From Paratrimastix pyriformis (taxonomy: Eukaryota > Preaxostyla > Paratrimastigidae): 64,000 nucleotides of DNA. The notes below the pieces were generated by a model. The model did not search any database. It was not told the origin of the DNA and saw only the letters and a list, made by a program, of their open reading frames with translations. The stretch covers positions 248,001 to 312,000 of the forward strand of contig JAPMOS010000003.1 in the NCBI GenBank assembly GCA_027972325.1. The letters are read 5' to 3'. Position numbers and translations under genes: made by a program. Shown here in pieces: positions 34,720-45,935 of this stretch (the first letter of the stretch is position 1; every line of letters begins with the position of its first letter).

Positions 34720-35011
34720 CTAGTGTGCAAGCAGTCGACGAACGGCCTCAACGATGTCAGCTGAAATTACAAGAGTGAGCTCGAAGTGTTCTGCCAAACA
34801 CCAGACCTGGGTTCGGATAAGAACCGGTCTTCAATTTGGAATACACTTCGACACCAGAGTCCGTCGTCACCTCAAAAGCACCCACGCGGGGATGTCCCGA
34901 TGGATTTCCGGCCACCTCAAGGGTGGGGAAAGCGCTTTGCAGCTGTTGCTTCAGCTGATCAAAGCGCGGACGGTAGCCTCATGCCAAACAAAATTCGATG
35001 GTAATCTTCAT
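34720..35011 (-). CDS. Selenoprotein W (Rdx family) with UGA-encoded selenocysteine
   Basis: Small thioredoxin-like redox protein of 81 residues including Sec. Exon 1 is 35011-34807 and exon 2 is 34760-34720, joined by a 46 nt GTCTGG-CAG intron. The N-terminus reads MKITIEFCLAUGYRPRFDQL, where U is the in-frame TGA at 34981-34979; this is the family CxxU motif at residues 8-11. The family continues with LQSAFPTLEV, GAFEVTTDSGVEVYSKLKTGSYPNP and ends ADIVEAVRRLLAH. The splice gives exactly 82 codons. A plausible SECIS follows in the 3' UTR. Ordinary gene callers stop at the TGA and miss the gene. The ATG is 244 bp from the divergent splicing-factor start codon. Confidence 0.92.
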
Positions 35012-35255
35012 CACGTTCACAACAACTGACTTGATCGTTCAAGTACCCAGGGTACTTAAATTAACTCACATTTGTAAGCCGCGCTCAGCGACCTCCATAC
35101 CACCTTCGGTCGCTTGCCGAGCGTTCTCATTCATGCAGGATGCCGTGTTCCAGAAAACGCAAGGATCAAAAAACAGCGATAGAAATCAACCGGCTGAGTC
35201 TCGCACGACAGGGGTTCTTTCGGTTGTCGCCGACTCTGCACAAAGAGTCTTGCGC

Positions 35256-36894
35256 ATGTTTGGCGAGGGGAAGTTCAAGTTTGGATTTAAAGCGAGCGCC
35301 CCCAAACCACCTCCCCCTATTCGTCCTTCAGTTCTGACTCAGGAGTCTGACGATGCTGCCCCATCGGTTCCCACTCGGAGCACTGGTCCCATCACAGTCA
35401 CCAGCACCGGAATCAAGAGGCCTGTCTAGGTCTTAAACACAGGAGTTTGGTTCACCGCTTTTTAGCGATTTGGTCGATCCAAATGCGCCTCTCGTTATCC
35501 CGGTCGCTCCCAACACGTGGAACTTGCCTGCACATCTCAAAGACAACGAAGCAATTCGGTCGATTTTGAAAGGTTTGCCGACTGGTCCCGAGCGATCACA
35601 CCTCCCCCATCATCTGCAGATGCGGACGATTTTCAGGCGGAGCGAAAGGACAAGGCAGAGGCAGAGGAACAGAGCGGTGATGCGACCGCTATTCCCATGG
35701 CGGCACCAAGCCCCACTCCAGTATCCGAGAAGGCGCGCGTTAAGCTGGTCTGCATTTCCCCCAAACCGTCGGACTCACCCTCCCATCCATCACCCCAGGA
35801 AGTCGAAAGGCTTCCCGACTTTACGGGGTCATTCTCGGTCCCGCTGGAGAAGTTTGGGGAAGCCCTCCTGCGTGGGATGGGGGGAGACCGGAAGTGGGCG
35901 CCCGGACGTCCCATCGGGCGGGGCCAGTCGAAGGTGGTGGCCCCCTACGAGGCCGAGCCGCGCCAGCAGCGCCTCGGGCTGGGCGCCCAGGTCATCCCAC
36001 CCGACGTCTGTGGCGCTCCGCCCCTCTCCAATGGACCGCCATCACCCCATCCGGCCTCCGATTGCTCGCCATCTCTTCGGACCCGCCCGCCCATCCCCCC
36101 CCGGGTGAGACGATGGCTCACATTGCTCTGTTCCCCACACCGCTATCCCTCCCCTCCCCTTGTGCAGCTGAAGAAGAAGATGGAGGCCGAGCGGCGGGCC
36201 AAGGCCAAGGAGGTCGAGGAGTTCCGCGAGAAGCAGCGCGGGCTGCTGTCCGAGAAGGGCGGCCTGCAGGGGGCCACCTCGGCCGGCCCCGTCGGCAGCC
36301 CGCAGCCCGCCCCCACGGCCAGCCCCGCCGCGGCGGCCATGGAGGTGGAGCAGCAGCAGCAGCGGGCCCCCACCGCCACCTCGCCCTCTGCCGTGGATGC
36401 CACATCCGAGGCTGCCCGCGATGCTGCCCGCGATGCTGCCCGCGATGCTGCCCGCGATGCTGCCCGCGATCGGCCGGTCCGTCTTCAGCCGCCCCGGCGC
36501 TGTGGGGGCGGGGTGTGCCAGCAACGGCTCCATGTTCGCCCCGCCCTCGTCTCGTTTCCTGATCGTGCAGGGCCCGCCGCCCGCTTCCGCCTCTCCTCGA
36601 GTGGGCTCCCCCCCGGGCATCCCACGCCTCCCCTCCCGCCCGACTGCCTCCCCCGTCCCGACCCCGACGCCCTCGCCCGCGGCCTCGGCCCTCTCCAAGC
36701 GATCGCGGGATCGCTCGGGGGCGGGCCGGTCCCCGTCCTCGTCGGGCTCGTCCTCGCCCTCGCAGTCGCCATCCCGCCACAGCCACCACAGCCACCACCA
36801 CAGCCACCACCACCACCACAGCCACAGCCACAAGTCCTCGCACCGCTCGCACCGCAGTAGCCGCTCGCCCAAGGAGCATCACAGGCACCACTAG
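35256..36894 (+). CDS. Spp2/GPKOW-type G-patch splicing factor
   Basis: Predicted spliceosome protein that would activate a DEAH helicase of the Prp2 type. Exons: 35256-35419, 35466-35572, 35620-35990, 36168-36476, 36571-36894. The start MFGEGKFKFGFK fits the short N-terminal motif of the family; an upstream in-frame ATG at 35133 is possible. PNAPLVIPV resembles the region before the G-patch, and the G-patch itself is VPLEKFGEALLRGMGGDRKW with a final RQQRLGLGAQ, as in Spp2/GPKOW. A charged helix, an (Ala-Ala-Arg-Asp)n repeat and an Arg/Ser/His-rich tail follow. No KOW motif is visible, so it is closer to yeast Spp2 than to human GPKOW. Its introns are unusual: GCCTGT (GC-AG), GTTTGC, GTCATC and GTCCGT. 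Confidence 0.85.
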
Positions 36895-37425
36895 CCTCCT
36901 ACCCCCTCCTCCTCCTCCTCCTCCTCCTCCTCCTCCTCCTCCTCCCCCCTCCCTCCTCCTCCTCCTCCCCCCCCCCCCCCCCCCCCCTGCCCTCCGCTGG
37001 AGCTGATGGGCTGGTTCTCTTGGCACCATCGGATGGCAGTCGGCAAAACACGAACACTGCTGCTGCAGGCTCAGCCGAGGGGGAGGGTCGGGGCCAGGCG
37101 CAGGCTGCGCGCCGCGTCCAAGGAGTGGGCTGCCCCAATGGACGCCCTGTCCCCTGAGGCGCCCAGGCGACCCCGGGCCGCATCTCCACCTGAGGGAAGG
37201 CGCCCCATGAGCGGTGGTGGGCCGGGAGGCCACGGGTTGGGATTACGATCATCGTCGTCGGGGCGGCCCCGGCCGGTCATGTGGGCGACCGCTTGAGGGC
37301 GGGCAGGCGGCCCTGGTGGGTGGGCTCTTCCTGACAGCCCCTCCCGCCGACCCGGGCGGGACCGAGCTGCTCCGGACGGGCACAAGGTAGACGCCGCCCC
37401 CTGCCAACAAGAGCCAGAGTCGTCA
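36895..37425. other. Gap with CCT array and C-run
   Basis: A (CCT)n tract at about 36903-36968 runs into a C-run ending near 36987. The rest may contain 3' UTRs and perhaps the last exon of the minus-strand EF-hand gene; minus-strand frames such as one ending near 37071 are open but lack domain support. Confidence 0.5.
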
Positions 37426-38781
37426 TCAGTAGTGGAAACCAGGGGTGGGAGGGGGAGGGGAGGGGGGAGGGAGGGAGGGGGAGGGAGGCCAGGGAGGCCA
37501 GGGAGGCCAGGGAGGGGCGGCGGGACCTGGGGTGTGCCTGCCCTCCGTCTCGGGCAGCGGGGGCAGCTGGGTGCGGCTGCCACGATGAGAAGGCGCCTGC
37601 GCCCTGATGCCGCCCGCGTGGGCGAGGCTGCTCGAGAAGGACAACTGCGAGTGCGTCTGGGAGCGGCTGGTGGACAGGTGGCCCCCCGTGCGGCCCGTGT
37701 CGGGGATGGTGTCGTCCTCCTCGGCCTCCTCGTCCTCCCGCACCGTCCCGAAGCCATCCAGCCCCTCGGGGACCAGCTCTCGGTCGATGGCCACCGAGGG
37801 CCCCTCGGCGTCGGTGGCCCGGCGGCGGGCGGGGACGTGGTTGGTGAGGAGCGACAGGAGGGGCTCCTCCTCGGGGTCCGGGGTCGGGGGCGGCGTCAGC
37901 TCGGGGTTCTCGCCCGCCGCCACGAGGAGCTCCTCAACCGTGGGAACACTGGCCACGTCGAAGTGCTCCGAATTCCTGGCGAGGGGGAGCGGAGATGGCA
38001 TCAGGAGTGCGGGCGTGCGGGAGTGCGGCGGGGGGAGGGGAGGGGGCAAGTGCGGACTTGAACGCTTCGAGCATGAGCTTGTAATCGGTGGTGGAGATGA
38101 GCCCGTCCCCGTCGAGGTCGGCCATCTTGTGGAGGCACTCGAGGTCCTCGGGGGAGATGTCCCCGAAGATGTACACCATCGACCGGGCCAGCTCCTCCAG
38201 GGGGAGGACCCCGTCGTGGCGCTGCTGCCACCGGACAAAGTCGGTCTGGTCGGGGGCAGAGTGCGGTATCACGGGATCCCGCTTGTAGAACTGGTGGTGG
38301 GTGAAGGCGGAAGGTGTCCAACAACAGGGGGAACCGAGACGCAGACCTTGAGCGCGGCAAGGTATGTGTCAAACGCGCCCTCCTCGGTCGCAGAAAGATA
38401 TTCTTGGAGACCCTGGTATGTCACTTTCTCGTTTTCGCCGATCAAATCTTCATAAAGTGGCCAGGCCGAGGGCTTGATGACACAAATCTTCTCTTGAAGA
38501 TCTTGCCGTGTGATGTACTTTTTTCCGCCAGAGATGTAATTAAATGCGTCCCAAAGTTCCTCCGGTTCAACATCAGCAGGATGGTAAAACATGCTCGTTA
38601 AGTTGGGTGGGAAAAAATCGCCTGTACAAGAAGCAGATCGGGAGACGGGCTGTTCGGCACGGGTGGGAGAAGGGATGGCAAGTCCGGCGCTGTATGTTTT
38701 GGGAGTCATAAAATAGGAGAGAGGAGGGGAGGCACGTCCATCAGCAGGGCGAGCAGGAGGAGGGCCTGGTGCGCCCAACAT
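37426..38781 (-). CDS. EF-hand protein, copy A
   Basis: Predicted calcium-binding regulatory protein. The start is the ATG at 38781. The first exon carries an EF-hand-like module with EELWDAFNYISGGKKYITRQ and ends AALK at a GTCTGC donor. The next exon begins FYKRDPVIP and holds a canonical calcium loop, DLDGDGLISTTDYKLML, near residue 180. A GTCCGC intron follows, then KNSEHFDVASVPTVEELL and a long acidic, Ser-rich tail. Overall it resembles calcineurin B/EF-hand regulators in layout, but I cannot name an orthologue. The 3' end is uncertain: either the frame stops at 37426 or a GTCCCG donor leads to a further exon downstream. It lies tail-to-head with a paralogue at 39034-40400. Confidence 0.72.
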
Positions 38782-38854
38782 CGGCGGCCGAACAAGACTA
38801 TCGGGTTGAAGCCGCTCAGTCTGTCTTGTCAGAAAACCGTTCCCGAGATCAACA

Positions 38855-38886
38855 ACACAACAACAACAACAACAACAACAACAACA
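38855..38886. repeat. (CAA)n microsatellite
   Basis: About ten CAA triplets followed by a short CAT run, upstream of EF-hand copy A in the space between the paralogues. Confidence 0.85.
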
Positions 38887-39033
38887 TCATCATCATCAAA
38901 AAATAAGCGCAAAGCCGCGGAATTGGACACATAAAAGGACACAAAAGGACACATAAAAGGACGAGATCAAGTGGTGGCCTCCAAAATACATTTACAAGCT
39001 CACCACCCAATCGATGTCCCGCTATATAATCCT

Positions 39034-40400
39034 TCAAAAAACGTGCGAAGCCCTGGAAGAAGACCGCAAGGAATCTCTGTTCAAGCCCAGCGATGTGACG
39101 GGGCGGATGGGCATTCGGCGAGGGGGGCCGAGGGGGATTTCCGGGGGCTGCTGCAGGCCATCGGGCCGTCCGCCCCGGATGGCGGGGGACATCGTCGGCC
39201 GGTGGGGTGTCGCAAGGGACCCCGATGCCCCGGGAAGGTGTCGAAGCCGAGGGACGCTGGCCGATGGGGAGATCCCGTGGTCTGGCCGGGCGCTCAGGGG
39301 CGGGGGGGCCCCGTGCGGCGAGAGAATCAGGGGGGGCCGGCCGGGGGCACTCAGCCGGAGCGGAGGGGGGCAGTGCCGTGGCGGGGCACTGGGGCTGGGA
39401 CCCTCGGATCGGGGAGTATCCAGGGGAGAGCGCCCTCGCGGGGTGGTGACCGCCAGGAGCTTCGAGAGGAAGGGAGAGGACGCCCGGTGGTTGGAGGGGG
39501 AGGCAAGAGTGGGGGTGGACCCCCGGCTGGGCGGGGGCTGCCTCGTCGCTGGTCGAGGAGTCTGGGCGGCCCGTGGCCGATCGTCGAGCAGGGAGGAAGG
39601 GGCGGCGATGAGGGCGTTGCTGGTCTGCTGGCGGAATAGGAGCACATTCCCGTCGGGGCGCGGGAGGTCCTCGAAGTCGCCCTCGTCGGCCAGCTCGGGC
39701 AGCGGGGCCCCCGACCCGTTGGCCAGCAAGGCATCCTCGTAGCTCGGCACGAGGCTCGGGTCAAAGGCGATGCTCTCCCAGTAGTGGTCGTAGAAGCTGC
39801 GCCACTTCTCCAGGGTCATGGCGCCCTCCTCGGCCCCAGCGAGTTGCCCCTCAGTGAATCCGGCCAGGCCCAACAGGAACTTCTCGTCGTCCGCATCAAG
39901 GGGGGCCCCATCGAGCTGCTGGAAAAACTGCCGAAGCTCAGCTTTGGACAAGGTGAACCGCTTACTCGTGGTGAGGTCGGGGTTCTGCAGGAGCTGCTCG
40001 CGAGAGTGAAGAAATGGGAAAAGAAGGAGAAATCCAGCAGCCGAACCTTCAGGGAGGCCCGAACAGTGTCAAACGTTCCAATCTCGTTGAAACTCAAAAA
40101 CATTTCCAGTGCCTCCAGTGTGAGGCAGTCACTGTCGGTGAGCAAATCGCTGAAAAGAGCCCAGCGACATGGGTTCAACCGGGTGATCCGCGATTCGAGG
40201 TCAGCGCGTGTGATATATCGTTTAGCACCCGCAAGATAAAAAAAGGCCTTCTCAAGCTCGGCATGGTCGATCTCGATGGACTTGTTCACTCCCTTCAGAG
40301 GCTGCAAATCGTAGAAGATCGCAGATTCCCCACTAATCGTTGGCGTAGCAGGGGCTGCTGTTTCTTCCCAAGCAGAGAGTGGCGGGGCGGCGAGGCTCAA
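39034..40400 (-). CDS. EF-hand protein, copy B
   Basis: Paralogue of copy A. The first supported exon has DHAELEKAFFYLAGAKRYITRADL, the same module as in copy A, and ends RASLK at a donor (GTTCGG) in the same place. The next exon begins NPDLTTSKRFTLSKAELRQFF and continues as a second EF-like pair whose loops have degenerated (GAPLDADDEKFLLG), ending in a Pro/Ser/Arg-rich tail with a stop at 39034. I found no in-frame ATG for the first exon. It may start in a further upstream exon that begins close to, or overlaps, the divergent HPS1 gene, so the 5' boundary at 40400 is provisional. Loss of calcium ligands in copy B suggests a structural role. Confidence 0.65.
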
Positions 40401-40586
40401 GGGAAAGGAGAAAAGTCAAAACGGACGAATAGTCGACAGAAAAATTGTGTTATTGACGCTCCCGGCGCTGCCCTGTCCAGTCCCCAACAGAAAGTGACTT
40501 CAGAAGTCACCAAATTTTTTGTGGCCGATGACCGAAGCACAGTAGTCTTTTCAAATTGGAGGTTTTTTGATGCCAATGTTGCTATC

Positions 40587-41901
40587 ATGGTTATTACGCA
40601 AGACTTGCTCCAGGCATCTAATCTGGGGGAAGTTACGGAAGTGGTTGTTGGACGATATCATTTTGTGACCCTACATCATGAGCCTTACAATTTCTTGGCC
40701 TGCAGTTGCGACGAGGAAGTGATTCCCTTCCTCCCGATGCAAATCCATGCCATGAAGTCGATCCTGTTTGCTCAAGTTGGCCCGGAAATCGACGTGAACC
40801 GAGTGTCTGTTACCCATGCCATCCAGAGTTCGGGATGTTTATGATACGCCCCATCTTTTTTGCAGCTCGTCCGAAGAGACCTCTCGCAACCAGCACAAGC
40901 TCGCTCGCCTGATCAGCGCCTACTGCGACCTGACCCGCAACGAGCTGGGGTTCCTGGTGCAGGGCATGGAGCACATCGAGCTGCGGGACATGAGCATGGC
41001 CCTGAAGCGCAGCATGGCCGCCCACCCCACCTGCTGCCACGCCTACCTCTTCGTGGGCGTCAAGCACGTGGCCTCCTACCACCGCCCCACGGTCCGCCGC
41101 CCGCCCCCCGCTGCGCCCGGCTTGCGAACGCCCTTTCTGTGGCCCGGTCGCGTAGGTGGCCCCGCTGTTGCTGGAGGAGGTGCTGGTGCTTGTGACCCAC
41201 GTGGCGGCCCTGGGGCGGCCCGAGGTGACCGCCCTGGAGGACCTGCCCCTGGCCATGGCCATCGAGCCGACCCCCTCGCCCTCGGGGCCCTCAACGACCG
41301 GGGCCGTGACGCCCTCGGGGTCGGTCCGCACCAGCGCCGACGAGAGCTCCATCCCGCCCGGGACCCAGTCGGCCCCCCCGCTCCACGGCGGGGGTGAGGC
41401 CACACCGCGGGTCTCCGAGGTCGCCACCGCGGGCCGCCCCCCCGACGGGTGCGGCCTGGTCGAGTGCGCATCGGGCGGCCCCGCCGGGCTCGACGAGGCC
41501 GACGGCAGCTCGGTGACGAGCGAGGGCCGCTCCACCACCCGACACAGCTTCAGGTCCGTCCGTCTGCCCCTCCCGCCCACCTCCTGCCCCGCCAGCTGAC
41601 CTGACCTGACCTGGGGGGCGGCTGCATGCCTGCGTGGTTGCCTGTTGGGCGGGGCAGCGACGACCTGTCGCGGCTGCGGCTTGAGGAGCGCCTGCTGACG
41701 GGTGAGCGGGAGCTGCTCACCAACCCGGCCGACATCAAGCTCATCCAGCGGTCCGCCAGCCGCCCCGCCCCCCCCCGGCTCGCTGCCCTCCCCAAACACG
41801 GCTACCTGGGGAGGCGGGGTGCGGGCGCGGGTGTCTGGCACGTCAGGGCCAGCGTACAGCCAGCGGGCCGCTCACCCCGTCCGGTGGCTGGATCCCTCCT
41901 G

Positions 41902-41932
<31 letters not shown>

Positions 41933-42235
41933 AGGGTGCTGACCAAGTGCGGCTTCGAGGTGGCCGCCAACGGGCGCTACGAGGACGACCTGAGGCACGC
42001 CATCCGCAGCTTTCGGGTCTGCCGATTCGCCACGCCACGCCACGCCACGCCACGCCACGCCACGCCACACCACACCACACCGCCTCACCGGCCTCCCTCG
42101 CTGGGACGCTGCTGGCGGATGGCTCTTGCAGACCTCCTGCGGGCTGCCCCTGAGCGACAGCCTCGACAAGGCCGCCCTGGGCAAGCTGTCCGCCCTCTAC
42201 AAGAAGGTCCCCCACCCACCCAGCCCCAACCGCCG

Positions 42236-42266
<31 letters not shown>

Positions 42267-45200
42267 CCCCGCCCGTGACCCTGCCCGCTCAATCTGCTCC
42301 ATGCCCCACACCTGGTCCCCCACCCGGCCCCCCACCCGGCCCAGATGTCCGTGACCCCGCTTGGGGTGACGCCGTCCTTCTACGGGTCCCCGGCGACGCC
42401 CTCCACAGCCAGCCTGCCCCCTGGCTGGCGGCCCGGGCACCTCGAGCGCGGCCGGCCTGCCGCCGCCCCTGCAGATGCCGAGCCCTTCCGGCGTGCCGCT
42501 CCCGCCGGGCCCCACGGGGCAGCCAGCCCTGGAGATGCCCCCGCCAGGCCCGCTGGCCGGCCCTGGGGCGCCCCTCGCCTCACCCGCGGCCCAAACCCCC
42601 GAAGGGGCGGCAGCCCTGCCCCCGAGGTCATCGCGGCCGGGGGACTTCGCCCCCCGCCTCGGCCGCCATCCTTCGGGGCCAGCTTCGCGGCCGGGTCGGC
42701 CCTGGGCGGCCCCGCGGGTCCCCTGGGTACCTCCTACCAGCAGCCCCCACCGGGCGGCCTCTACGGGACATCCGTGGGCACGGGCGGACCCCCCGAGCGC
42801 TCCCAGAGGCGCGGCCTGCTGGCGGTCCGTCGGGAGGCAACAGCCCGAGCTTCGGCTGGTCGGGGGTGGACAAGATGGGGTGGGTTGGATGTTGATGGAT
42901 GGGTGGTCCCCAACGGGTCCGCTCATCACGTGGGTGCGGTTGGCGGTGGCGGTGGCTGTGGCTGCAGGGTCTGCACCACCGCCAGCAGCTCCAGCAGGCC
43001 CACAGCCTCCGGTCGTCGCTGGCCCTCAACGTCCGGCCGGCCCCGCTGCCCACGGGGCACCCGCAGCCCTCGCCCTCCCCACCGCCCCCCGACGGGCCCC
43101 TCCCTCCCCTCCCCCTGGGACCGGCCAGCATGCCCATGCCCCCGGCCGGCTCGATGCCGGGCGTGGCGCTCATGGGCCCGCCTGCCACCCTGGAGCCGGG
43201 CGCCCTGCCCCCCAGCGCCCTGACCATGTCCCTCCAAGGGGCCCCCGGCCCCGCCCCCGCCCAGTCCCCGCTGCTGCTGCAAGCCCGCCCGCCCCGGTTC
43301 GCCGGGGCCCTGGGGGGTGCCGCCGCGCCAGGCTTCGAGCCCGAGGCCGCCGCCCGCAGCCGGCCGGACGAGCGCAGCGTGCCTGTGCCCATCGGGGCGC
43401 CCCGGGCGGCCCCGGCCTCGACGGGCGGCTGCGAGCTGGTCGGGATGGGGCCCGGCGGCCCCTGCCATCCCTTCGGCGAGGACCCCTCCCGGCCCCCATC
43501 CAGCGGCGGCCCCGCGACGCCTTCAACCGCGAGCCCGGCCACCCCACCCCATGCCGCGCCCGGCCCGGCCCTTCCCGCACCCGCCCCGGCATCCCTCTCC
43601 GTGCCGGCGCCGGCGCCCCTCCCCCCCACCCGCGCGGCCCTGTCTCCCCTTCCCCTGGTCGCCGCCACCACCGCCATTGCCGCGCCTGCGACCCCGTTGC
43701 CACTGCCCTCGGAGGGAGAGCCCCTTCTCGGGGACGGGGACGGGGACGGGGACGAGGCCGCCACGGCCACCTCGGAAGCGACCAGCCCCCGGCTCTCTGC
43801 GGCCCCCGCCGACCCGCAGCGGCCCTCTGGGACCTGGTCCTTCAGCAGCCCGCCATGCTCGCCCGACATCGCCCGGCCCGCCTCCCGCCAGACCGCCTCG
43901 CCACCCCCGCCCCCGCCCCAGACCCCGCAGTCCCCGGCCATCGGCCCCGCGGGCTGCTGCGGGCCGCTGGTCACCCCGCCCGCCTCGCCGACCTCCCTTC
44001 AGCCCACATCCACCCCGCCCTCGCCCGCCCTGCACCAGCGCCCCCTGCCCCTGCCCCTGGCCGGGTCGGCCTGCCCGCCCTCGCCCGCCCTGCCGGGGCC
44101 CCTGGTGGCGACGGCGACGGCCCCCCCGCCGGTGGCTGTGGCCGAGAGCGATCTGCCGCCCCCCTCGCCCTCCTCGTCCTCGGGGCGGCGCTCCTCCCTG
44201 CCCCGGGCGGTCCGCTCGACCACCCCCAAGCGGTCCCCGTCCCCCGGCCGCTCGGGGCTGAGCGCCTCCCTCGACCCTGGGGCCGTCTGCGCGGACGCCC
44301 TCTGGCTGGCCGAGGCGCCCGCTGCCGCCCCCACACAGTCCGCCTCCCCGCCACTTCCTCCGCCTCGCCGCTCTCCCTCGGCCACTCAGCTGACCGTTGG
44401 AGCGAGCTGGCTGTTGCGGCGTGGGTGCGCTGAACCTTTCCGCCTCTCTTTCTGCACGTGTGCTGTCATGGGGTGGGGCGGGGTGGGGGTTCGCAGGCGG
44501 ACTGCCATCCGACGCAAGCTGCACGTTGCGTCGCTGGGTCCGGGTGTGGCCCTGGCGATCGTCTCCGAGGACACGGCCGACGAGGTGGGGCTCGAGGTGG
44601 ACCGCACCCGGGCCGCGGTGGAGGCCCTCGAGAGCGAGATGAACAGGGCCCTGCTCGACATGTCCATGATCGTCTCCAAGTCCGCCCACACTCGCCTGCC
44701 TGCCCCTGCCGGCATTCCCCCCGGGTGCGCCTCCCGCCCGGGTTGGTATGACGGCCCATGGCTGACCGAGGTGTGTCCTGCCTGCCTGCCCTTTGCGGCG
44801 TGGGGCCGGTGCAGGGCCGAGGCGCAGACGATGTGGTCGTACCCCTACCTGAACCTCTACCCGGGCCTGGTGCACTTCATCTTCGTCGACCGCACCGCAA
44901 ACGTCACCGTCGCCCCGCGCCTCTGCGGTCCGCCCCCCCTCCGTGAGGCCTCTTCCCACATTGGTGCCCATCTTTTCGACCTCTCTGCTTTCTCTTTTCC
45001 GATACTTCTCCATTTCCGTGTGGCACACACATCACCACGCCCACCCACCCACCACCCACCCACCCGCTCCTCGTCCCCCCAGCCCCGCACAACCCGGATG
45101 GATCACCACCCCACCCACTTGTCGGTCTTTCACCCATCCGACGTAACGATCGCCCACTGTACGTCTCTCACTCCCCGTCCCCACCAGCCCTGCACAACCC

Positions 45201-45307
45201 GGATGTGCTGAGCGAGGCCGAGTCGACGGAGATGATCCGCGCCAGGGTCCGCACCCCGTCCTCCCTCCTGCATTCGCGGACATCACCCCGGATGGTCCAA
45301 CTCTCAT

Positions 45308-45345
<38 letters not shown>

Positions 45346-45851
45346 CACGCACTCTCTTTCGTCTGCGGGTGGCGGTAGCTGCTGGAGGCGGTGCAGCTGG
45401 GCCAGGATGCGCTGGCGCACGGCCACACCTCGGTCTGGGCCAAGCTGGGCCTCATGCAGGCCTCCTTCTCCCTCTGGACGGCCCGCGAGCTGCCCCCTCC
45501 CACCCCCGAGAAGCGCTCGACATCCGCTCCCCCACCCAACGCGGCGCCCGCGTTCGAGCTGCTCCCCGTGCAGGAGCTGCCCTCGAGGCTCCCCGAGTCT
45601 GTGCTCGTTGCGAACCCTCGCCGCCGGGCTCACCGCTTTTCATAACGTTCAGATATCCCATGGACCTCGGCTTCTACAGAACAGCTCTTCCCAAGGCACT
45701 TGGCATCGCTGCCAACTCTCCCGTCCACATCGTGGAACTTTATGCCCTGTATGCTGGCGTTGTCCCGTGTCATGTCGTTGCCACATTCAACCGACGACTC
45801 ATAGGTAATCTCCTCGAGAGGCGTTCGCAAGAACAGGCGCGCCCGTTTTAA
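40587..45851 (+). CDS. HPS1: HPS1 homologue (BLOC-3 subunit)
   Basis: Predicted subunit of BLOC-3, which with HPS4 acts as exchange factor for Rab32/38-type GTPases on lysosome-related organelles. The N-terminal longin-like block is visible (VVVGRYHFVTLHHEPYNFLA, then HAMKSILFAQVG). A GTCTGT intron at 40805-40865 joins in frame to SSEETSRNQHKLARLI and GFLVQGMEHIELRDM. A long Pro/Ser-rich insert fills the middle. The strongest match is LNLYPGLVHFIFVDRTANVTVAP at 44845-44920, the signature of the HPS1 C-terminal domain. The end (FYRTALPKALG, VPCHVVATFNRRLI) also fits. Other donors are GTCCGC/GTCCGT. The start is uncertain: the frame is open upstream of the first ATG, and an earlier exon is possible. 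HPS4 should exist elsewhere in this genome. Confidence 0.85.
42028..42078. repeat. Pentamer (CGCCA)n in an HPS1 intron
   Basis: Perfect CGCCA units then CACCA variants, immediately after a GTCTGCCG donor-like site. Confidence 0.85.
45304..45344. repeat. Poly-C run near an HPS1 acceptor
   Basis: About 36-40 C residues inside an HPS1 intron; similar C-runs precede or follow splice sites at 4491, 28003, 31650, 41908 and 42240. Confidence 0.85.
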
Positions 45852-45935
45852 TTTCATCTCGCGTGTCTGTCCGAGGCCGCCTGCGAGGGCATGGAGAGCG
45901 GGGGGAGCGTCTTCCAAGCCGGCAGTGGACCAGAA

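Noticed and set aside
34754-35029. Plus-strand 91-codon frame
   Set aside because: The opposite strand encodes selenoprotein W with family motifs, a splice and a SECIS; the plus frame has none.
35420-35465. A two-base microexon in the splicing-factor gene
   Set aside because: It would need an intron of only 19 nt; a GC-AG intron is simpler.
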